This document shows, one piece after another, positions 58,464 through 64,000 of a DNA stretch of 64,000 nucleotides. Every line of letters starts with the position of its first letter. Position 1 is the stretch's first letter. Under the pieces are notes generated by a model that saw only the letters and a program-made list of their open reading frames with translations, did not search any database and had not been told where the DNA came from. The position numbers and the translations under genes were made by a program. The DNA is from Pseudomonadales bacterium (GTDB taxonomy: Bacteria > Pseudomonadota > Gammaproteobacteria > Pseudomonadales > Halieaceae): positions 20,980-84,979 of the forward strand of contig JACKNV010000012.1 of assembly GCA_024234735.1 (NCBI GenBank), in the 5' to 3' direction.

Positions 58464-60128
58464 TCACTTCAGCTTGCGGTATTTAATGCGGTGCGGCTGG
58501 TCGGCGGCCGCCCCCACGCGGGCCTTGCGATCCTCCTCGTAATCCGAGAAATTGCCCTCGTGGAACACCACGTTGCCGTCGTCCTCGTAGGCGAGGATGT
58601 GGGTGGCGATGCGATCCAGGAACCAGCGGTCGTGGGAGATCACCAGGGCGGCACCAGGGAAGGCCAGCAGGGCCTCCTCCAGGGCGCGCAGGGTTTCCAC
58701 ATCGAGATCGTTGGTCGGCTCGTCCAACAGCAGCACGTTGGCGCCCTGCTTGAGCAGCTTGGCCAGGTGCAGGCGGTTGCGCTCGCCGCCGGAGAGATCC
58801 TTGACGAACTTCTGCTGGTCGGAGCCCTTGAAGTTGAAGCGGCCCAGGTAGGAGCGGGAGTTGACCTCGTAATTGCCGATGCGGATGATGTCCTGCTCGT
58901 CGGACACCTCCTGCCATACGGTCTTGCCGCCGTCCAGGTCGTCCCGGGACTGGTCCACGTACCCCAGTTGCACGGTTTCGCCGACGCTCACCTCGCCACT
59001 GTCGGGCTGTTCGATGCCCATCAGTATCCTGAACAGGGTGGACTTGCCCATGCCGTTGGCACCGATGATGCCGACGATGCTGCCTTTGGGGACGGTAAAG
59101 CTCACCTTGTCGAACAGCACGCGGTCGCCGTAGGTCTTGCGCAGGTCCCGGACCTCGACCACCTTGTCGCCCAGGCGCGGCCCCGGCGGGATGTAGATCT
59201 CGTTGGTTTCATTGCGGCTCTGGAACTCCTGCGACTGCAGTTCCTCGAAGCGCTGCAGGCGGGCCTTGCTCTTGGCCTGGCGACCTTTGGGATTGGAGCG
59301 CACCCACTCCAGTTCGGCCTTGATGGCCTTCTCGTGGGAGGCCTCCTGGCGCTTCTCCTGGGCCAGGCGCTGCTCCTTGGCCTGCAGCCAGTCGGAGTAA
59401 TTGCCCTCGTAGGGAATGCCCCGGCCCCGATCCAGCTCGAGGATCCAGCCAGCGGCGTTGTCCAGGAAGTAGCGATCGTGGGTTATCGCCACCACCGTGC
59501 CGGGAAAATCGTGCAGGAAGCGCTCCAGCCACGCCACGCTCTCCGCGTCCAGGTGGTTGGTGGGCTCGTCCAGCAGGATCATGTCCGGGTTGGACAACAG
59601 CAGCCGGCACAACGCCACCCGGCGGCGCTCGCCCCCTGACAAGGTGGTGACATCCGCATCCCAGGGCGGCAGACGCAGGGCGTCGGCCGCCACCTCCAGC
59701 TTGTGGTCCAGGTTGTGGGCGTCGGTGGCCTCGATGATCGCCTCCAGGCGCGCCTGCTCCTTGGCCAGTGCGTCGAAGTCGGCATCCGGCTCGGCGTAGT
59801 CCGCGTACACCTGCTGCAGGCCCGCCAGGGCGTCGACCGCCTCCTGCAGGCCCTCTTCCACGTTGCCGCGCACATCCTTGTCCGGGTCCAATTGCGGCTC
59901 CTGTGGCAGGTAGCCGATCTTGATACCCGCCTGCGGTCGCGCCTCGCCGAGGATGTCGGTATCGATGCCGGCCATGATGCGCAGCAGGGTCGACTTGCCC
60001 GAGCCATTGAGCCCCAGCACGCCGATCTTGGCGCCGGGAAAGAACGACAGGGAGATATCTTCCAGGATTTTTTTCTTGGGTGGCACCACCTTGCCAACCC
60101 GGTTCATGGTGTAGACGTATTGGGCCAT
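58464..60128 (-). CDS. ettA: Energy-dependent translational throttle protein EttA
   Basis: A 554-residue ABC-F ATPase. Walker A sites are GLNGSGKST (about 39) and GANGMGKST (about 357), signatures LSGGERRR and LSGGERNR, Walker B LLLDEPTN in both. The P-site interaction linker between the domains is basic and helical (SHEKAIKAELEWVRSN). EttA binds the E site of the 70S ribosome and gates the first peptide bond according to ADP/ATP. The N-terminal MAQYVYTMNRVGK and length are characteristic. The ATG at 60128 is the start; its longer frame overlaps a neighbour. It is the second ABC-F gene here after yheS. Confidence 0.96.
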   Translation of the reverse strand: MAQYVYTMNRVGKVVPPKKKILEDISLSFFPGAKIGVLGLNGSGKSTLLRIMAGIDTDILGEARPQAGIKIGYLPQEPQLDPDKDVRGNVEEGLQEAVDALAGLQQVYADYAEPDADFDALAKEQARLEAIIEATDAHNLDHKLEVAADALRLPPWDADVTTLSGGERRRVALCRLLLSNPDMILLDEPTNHLDAESVAWLERFLHDFPGTVVAITHDRYFLDNAAGWILELDRGRGIPYEGNYSDWLQAKEQRLAQEKRQEASHEKAIKAELEWVRSNPKGRQAKSKARLQRFEELQSQEFQSRNETNEIYIPPGPRLGDKVVEVRDLRKTYGDRVLFDKVSFTVPKGSIVGIIGANGMGKSTLFRILMGIEQPDSGEVSVGETVQLGYVDQSRDDLDGGKTVWQEVSDEQDIIRIGNYEVNSRSYLGRFNFKGSDQQKFVKDLSGGERNRLHLAKLLKQGANVLLLDEPTNDLDVETLRALEEALLAFPGAALVISHDRWFLDRIATHILAYEDDGNVVFHEGNFSDYEEDRKARVGAAADQPHRIKYRKLK

Positions 60129-60232
60129 GGATTCGCTCGCCAGGGATTCGGGGAAAAGCGCGGATTCTAGCAGAATGAAAGCAGGAATGGAGTCGGAAAC
60201 AGCAGGGCCGAAGTGATGCCGGATACCGGCCG

Positions 60233-61129
60233 CTAAACGGCCAGGCTTTCCTCCAGCGGGCTCACGTCCACCGACACCTCCAGCACCGGCGCCTGTCCGC
60301 CGCCAAAGATGACCCCTTTCACCGGGGTCACATCCACGTAGTCCCGCCCGAAGGCCGTCACGATATGCTGGCTGCCCGCCAGGGTGTTGTTGGTCGGGTC
60401 GAATTCGACCCAGCCCTCCTCCGGACAGAAGTAGGCCACCCAGGCGTGGGTCGCATCCGCCCCCACCAGCTTTTCCTCTCCCGGCCTGGGCAGCGTCTCG
60501 ATATAGCCGGAAACGTATTTCGCTGGTACACCCATGGCTCGCAGACAGCCGACTTGCAGATGGGCGAAATCCTGGCATACGCCGCGCCGGTGTTCCAGCA
60601 CGTCCGCCAGCGGGGTGGCGATGGTGGAAAACGCCGGATCGTAGGTGAATTCGGAGAAGATACGCGAGGTCAGCTCGCTGACGCAGGACTTGAGTGTGCG
60701 CCCGGGCTCGAACGATGGCCTGGCATAGTCCGCCAGCGCCGGCGTGCTCTCGATCATCGGCGAGTTCAGCAGGAACTCCCGGGCCTGGATCGCCTGCCGG
60801 CTGTTGTGCTTGCGCAGATAGCGGCCTACTTCGCCGTAGGCGATGCCCAGGTCCAGGTCGAGTTCGTGGTCGCGGTTTTTGATCTGCACCTCGCTGTCGG
60901 CGGTGATGACCAGTTCCGTGTGCGGTTTCTGTATCTCGAAATGGTAGGCCTTGTTGCCGAAATAATCGATGCGCTTGTGGGTGACCGCCGGCTGGGGCGA
61001 AATCGTGACCCGGTTTCTCAGGCAGTCCTGGCGGTCCGTATCCCGCGGTACCACGTTGGCCAGGTTGTAGCAGTGGCTGACGCGGCTGGCGTATTTGTAG
61101 CGGGTGATGTGGCGCACGCGAAAGCGCAT
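60233..61129 (-). CDS. Transglutaminase-like protein
   Basis: A 298-residue cytoplasmic protein with an N-terminal beta-barrel-like region (1-110) and a transglutaminase/cysteine-protease-like domain. The catalytic triad is Cys185 (GVCQDFAHL), His228 (DATHAWV) and Asp244 (FDPTNN). There is no signal peptide. These proteins usually come together with circularly permuted ATP-grasp and alpha-E proteins, a set predicted to make or cut peptide or isopeptide bonds. The ATG at 61129 overlaps the stop of the upstream gene by one base (TGATG). Confidence 0.9.
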   Translation of the reverse strand: MRFRVRHITRYKYASRVSHCYNLANVVPRDTDRQDCLRNRVTISPQPAVTHKRIDYFGNKAYHFEIQKPHTELVITADSEVQIKNRDHELDLDLGIAYGEVGRYLRKHNSRQAIQAREFLLNSPMIESTPALADYARPSFEPGRTLKSCVSELTSRIFSEFTYDPAFSTIATPLADVLEHRRGVCQDFAHLQVGCLRAMGVPAKYVSGYIETLPRPGEEKLVGADATHAWVAYFCPEEGWVEFDPTNNTLAGSQHIVTAFGRDYVDVTPVKGVIFGGGQAPVLEVSVDVSPLEESLAV

Positions 61130-63705
61130 CAATGCTCTCCCCAGAAAGTGGTGACCAGTTGCTGGGCATCCACCCGGTGGTCGAAGTGCTTGTCGCTGAC
61201 CAGGCTGTTGAAGTCCTGCAGCAGCTGATCCAGTTGCTGCAGCAGCCGGTCCAGTTCTTCCCTGCTGTGGGTGTCCGTGGCCAGCAATTGCGGCAGCCGG
61301 GACAGCCGCAGGGTGGTGACCGCCTCCAGCAACGCGCGCTCCTCTTCCTCGAGTTCGCCGCGGGTCTTGTCGGCGCGGGGCAGCTTGACGATATGCCGTT
61401 GCAGGGCTTCCAGCTGGAACAGCAGCGACCTGGGGTTGGTGGGGTCCAGCATGACCAGCTCCAGCCCCAGTTCCAGCCCGGTGCGGTTGCGGTGGCGGCG
61501 CCGGTAGGTGATCAGCACTTCCATGCTCACCAACAGGGTATTGAGCAGGGTGGACTGGTCCGCTTCACCGGCTACCGGCACCATCAGGGAACGCAATGTG
61601 GTGATGATCTGCTGGGCGCGTTCCACCCGTTTGCCCAGTTCCATGAAGCGCCAGCCCACGCCGCGCACCATGCTCTCCTGCATCAGCCCGGAGAGGGCGA
61701 CCAGCGCGGTCACCAGCGGGTCCAGCGCCTCTTCCGGCGCCGAGACGAGACCACCGGCCATGGTGTAGTCCAGCCCGTCCAGCTCATCGTGCAGGTCGTT
61801 TATGACCCGCAGGGTGTCGGTGGACAGCAGCTCCTTGGATTCATCGGCACTGTTGAGCATGGAATTGAGGGTGGATTTGATGCTGCCCAGGCGGTTGGCG
61901 TCCTTGATGACCAGCAGCAGTTCCTCGTCTGGCTTGGCAAAAAGTGCGTCGCTGGCTTCCATGAAGCCCGGCTGGGTGGCGGTTATCTGGGTGATCGCCT
62001 GCAGCAGGATCTTGCGCGCCTCTGCGGAGATCGGCTGCTCCGAATTGAGCATGACGAACACGGTGCGCAGGTAGCGCAGCGCCGCTTCCGCCCGTTCACC
62101 GTAGCGTCCCATCCAGTACAGGTTTTCCACGACCCGGCTGGGCAGGCTGATGAGTGCCGAGTAGTCTTCGTGGCGCTGGATGTCGGGAGCCTGCTCCAGG
62201 TCGATATCCCGTTCCGGCTCGCTGGCGGTTACCCAGGTGTCCTTGCTGGGGCTGCCGGACTGCATACTGATGACGCCTTCTCCCGGCTGGGCACCGATGC
62301 GCGTCATGCCCCCCGGCAGGACCAGGTACGAGGTCTCGCTGGCCACGGTATAGGTGCGCAGGATCGCGGGTCGGGGCTCCAGGACGCCATTGGCAAAGGT
62401 GGGAATATGGGTCTTATGCAGTCTTTCCTGGGCCACGAACTGATGGGGTTTGCGGTGGATATTGGCCAGTAGCTGGGCGCGTTGCTCGGCGCTCAGGTCG
62501 CCCCCCCAGACGCTGGTCAGGCCACTGCCGCGGTAGACCGGCTTGATGATGAGCTGTTGCATGTTGTCGCTCACGAACTGCAGGTCCGCGTCGTCGGCGC
62601 ACCAGTAGGTCCGCACCGACCGCAGGCGCGGCTCGCGACCCAGCAGGGCCTTGCCGATGGCGGGCAGGTACTTGAGCAGAATGGGGTTTTCCAGCACCCC
62701 GGAGCCCAGCGGGTTGGCGATCATGACCCGGCCGGTGCGCGCCACCTCCAGCAGCCCCGGAACGCCCAGGCGGGAATCGCTGCGCAGCTCTACAGGGTCG
62801 CAGTACAGGTCGTCCACCTGGCGCAACACCACGTCAACCCGGGTCAGGCCGTCCAGGGATTTCATCCACAGGAAGCCGTTGCGCACCAGCAGGTCGCCGC
62901 TTTGCACCAGCGGCAGGCCGAGATAGTTGGCGAGGTAGGCGTGCTCGAAGCGCGCCTCGTTGTTGCCGCCGGGGGTCAGCAGGACAATGCAGGGCACCTC
63001 GTCCGAGGGCGACAGGGAGCTCAGCTTCAGGCGCAGGCGCTGAAAATAGCTGGCCAGGCGATGGACGTGGCTGTCGCGATACAGGCTGGGGAACACCCGC
63101 GACATGACCGTGCGGTTTTCCAGTACGTAACCGGCGCCGCTGGGGGCCTGGGTGCGGTCCGACAGCACGCACATGCTGCCGTCCGCCAGGCGCACCATGT
63201 CGGCCGCGTGCAGGATCAGCTCGTGTTCCCCGGGCAGCTGCATGCCCTGGCAGGGGCGCAGGAAGCCGCCGTGACAGTACAGCGCCTCGGCGGGCAGCAC
63301 ACCCTGGCGCAACAGGGTGCGGGCGCCGTAGAAATCGCGCAGGATGAGATTCAACAGTTCAGCCCGTTCCTGCAGCCCGGACTCGATGCGGGCCCAGTCC
63401 TCGCTGCCGATGATGTAGGGAACCGTGTCCAGCTCCCAGGCGGCGCCCCCCGTCTCGTCCTGGCCGTACAGGTTGTAGCTGGCGCCGTCGTCGCGCAGGA
63501 TGCGGCGGATCTTCTGGTCGCGCTCCTGCAGGGCCTGCGGCCCCAGGTCGCGCAGGCTATTGAGCAGATATTGCCACTGTGGCTTGACGCCGCCGTCCCC
63601 GGCGTGGACGTCGTCCAGCAGGCCGGCGGCCACGTGGTACTCCAGGCCTGGCGCGGCTGACGCCTGGCCCTGGATCTGGCTGAGGGGGGAGGTCGGGTTG
63701 GGCAC
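61129..63705 (-). CDS. Circularly permuted ATP-grasp domain fused to alpha-E domain
   Basis: An 858-residue two-domain protein. The first 500 residues are a circularly permuted type 2 ATP-grasp (DUF404/DUF407 type): ASYNLYGQDETG, LYCHGGFLRPCQG, LTPGGNNEARFEHAYLA, a motif containing VRNGFLWMKSLDGLTRVDV. The last 320 residues are an alpha-E domain, starting SRVVENLYWMGRYGERAEAA. In most genomes the two are separate genes; the fusion suggests physical coupling. It probably ligates an amine or amino acid to a carboxyl group using ATP. The GTG at 63705 has AGGA at the right distance, unlike the TTG at 63711. It is coupled to the transglutaminase gene downstream. Confidence 0.88.
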   Translation of the reverse strand: MPNPTSPLSQIQGQASAAPGLEYHVAAGLLDDVHAGDGGVKPQWQYLLNSLRDLGPQALQERDQKIRRILRDDGASYNLYGQDETGGAAWELDTVPYIIGSEDWARIESGLQERAELLNLILRDFYGARTLLRQGVLPAEALYCHGGFLRPCQGMQLPGEHELILHAADMVRLADGSMCVLSDRTQAPSGAGYVLENRTVMSRVFPSLYRDSHVHRLASYFQRLRLKLSSLSPSDEVPCIVLLTPGGNNEARFEHAYLANYLGLPLVQSGDLLVRNGFLWMKSLDGLTRVDVVLRQVDDLYCDPVELRSDSRLGVPGLLEVARTGRVMIANPLGSGVLENPILLKYLPAIGKALLGREPRLRSVRTYWCADDADLQFVSDNMQQLIIKPVYRGSGLTSVWGGDLSAEQRAQLLANIHRKPHQFVAQERLHKTHIPTFANGVLEPRPAILRTYTVASETSYLVLPGGMTRIGAQPGEGVISMQSGSPSKDTWVTASEPERDIDLEQAPDIQRHEDYSALISLPSRVVENLYWMGRYGERAEAALRYLRTVFVMLNSEQPISAEARKILLQAITQITATQPGFMEASDALFAKPDEELLLVIKDANRLGSIKSTLNSMLNSADESKELLSTDTLRVINDLHDELDGLDYTMAGGLVSAPEEALDPLVTALVALSGLMQESMVRGVGWRFMELGKRVERAQQIITTLRSLMVPVAGEADQSTLLNTLLVSMEVLITYRRRHRNRTGLELGLELVMLDPTNPRSLLFQLEALQRHIVKLPRADKTRGELEEEERALLEAVTTLRLSRLPQLLATDTHSREELDRLLQQLDQLLQDFNSLVSDKHFDHRVDAQQLVTTFWGEH

Positions 63706-63823
63706 TTGCAATCCTGGTGGAAATCAACCTGTTCCGGCGCATGCCGGCCGGTCGACCATGTTATTTGTTAGCGCAGTATAGATGCAATAGGCACGCTCGC
63801 GAAGCGAGGCGGCCCGGCCCCGG

Positions 63824-64000
63824 TTATTTCCGGGGCGGGCTGCGCATGTCGAGGATATACGGGTACTCTCCGGGGGATTCCTCGGGGGGAGGCTCCATGG
63901 GCCGGGGCGGCTGCTGGTTGGGGAAAAACCGCCGCAGCGCATTGATCTCGGGCTGGGGCAGAAACGGGCCCTGGGTGTGGCTCACGCTGTCGAAGCGGTT
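63824..64000 (-). CDS. DUF2126-type transglutaminase-like protein, C-terminal end
   Basis: The last 58 codons and stop of a gene that runs off the window. The residues include FDSVSHTQGPFLPQPE and end in SPGEYPYILDMRSPPRK; the GEYPYILDMR ending resembles the C-terminus (PEFPYTLDLR) of the large DUF2126 transglutaminase-like proteins. Those are regular neighbours of the ATP-grasp/alpha-E and transglutaminase genes, so context agrees. The gap to the next gene is 118 nt. Identity rests on the C-terminal motif and gene order. Confidence 0.7.
   Translation of the reverse strand, partial: NRFDSVSHTQGPFLPQPEINALRRFFPNQQPPRPMEPPPEESPGEYPYILDMRSPPRK

Noticed and set aside
60129..61169. N-terminal extension of ettA into the transglutaminase gene
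   Set aside because: EttA starts MAQYVY at 60128; the upstream part is antisense-frame noise within the transglutaminase gene.
63724..63942. Short minus-strand frame near the window end
   Set aside because: Arg/Pro/Ser-rich and in a different frame from the DUF2126-like tail, which has a family-like ending.

Overview
The window looks like chromosomal DNA from a GC-rich, probably marine gammaproteobacterium. The gene set and protein character point towards the Pseudomonas/Halieaceae (OM60/NOR5) side: a Pseudomonas-like NrdA with two ATP cones and NrdB with a Pro/Ala-rich N-terminus, PhaI/PhaF-type phasins, Rsd/AlgQ, PilU, FadBA and a chromosomal DnaT-domain protein. The taxonomic placement is an inference; no rRNA or tRNA is present. 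Coding density is very high, GTG/TTG/CTG starts are common, and I see no phage, insertion sequence, integron or CRISPR array.

Layout. 0-7 kb: rho (5' end only), trxA, an ERIC/REP-like inverted repeat, a TVP38 membrane domain fused to a flavin disulfide reductase, elbB, a GIY-YIG protein, the ABC-F gene yheS and an FKBP lipoprotein. 7-18.8 kb: rsd, dsbB, acpH, gshA, a phosphotransferase, pilU, a PilZ protein, a minus-strand run of MoxR ATPase, VWA protein, zinc-ribbon protein and DUF1631-like protein, and moaA. 18.9-31.6 kb: an SLC13 transporter, peroxiredoxin, methyltransferase, a polyhydroxyalkanoate (PHA) granule group (PhaD-like TetR, two phasins, hslO, LLM oxidoreductase, PHA-system protein), a patatin, an AraC regulator divergent from a ferritin-like diiron protein, rpsT, and a TetR/tyrosine phosphatase pair. 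31.7-39.2 kb: acyltransferase-dinG-yqcC, then fadBA. 39.4-46.1 kb: a tightly coupled plus-strand operon. 46.2-64 kb: a CDF transporter, nrdAB with a rich control region, argFD, grxD, a DnaT/lambda-P-like replication pair, radA, a second PilZ protein, ettA, and a transglutaminase / ATP-grasp / alpha-E module cut by the window edge.

The best candidate for a little-described system is 39412-44730. A large lipoprotein carries two CxxCH haem c motifs in front of a complete set of copper ligands of the PHM/DBH copper monooxygenase family, plus a His/Asp-rich segment. It is translationally coupled to a TlpA thioredoxin, a tiny DUF4266-like lipoprotein ending in Cys-Gly-Cys-Asn, a DUF3570-like beta-rich envelope protein and an ApbE FMN transferase. 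This reads as a self-contained extracytoplasmic redox/copper system. Other points of interest are the triple-DnaT-domain protein overlapping a lambda-P-like gene by 89 nt, the nrdA control region (two NrdR-like boxes 32 bp apart over the -10, plus a perfect DnaA box), three tandem REP-like palindromes between nrdA and nrdB, a 9-bp inverted repeat upstream of a phasin gene, and a direct repeat between the AraC and ferritin-like genes.
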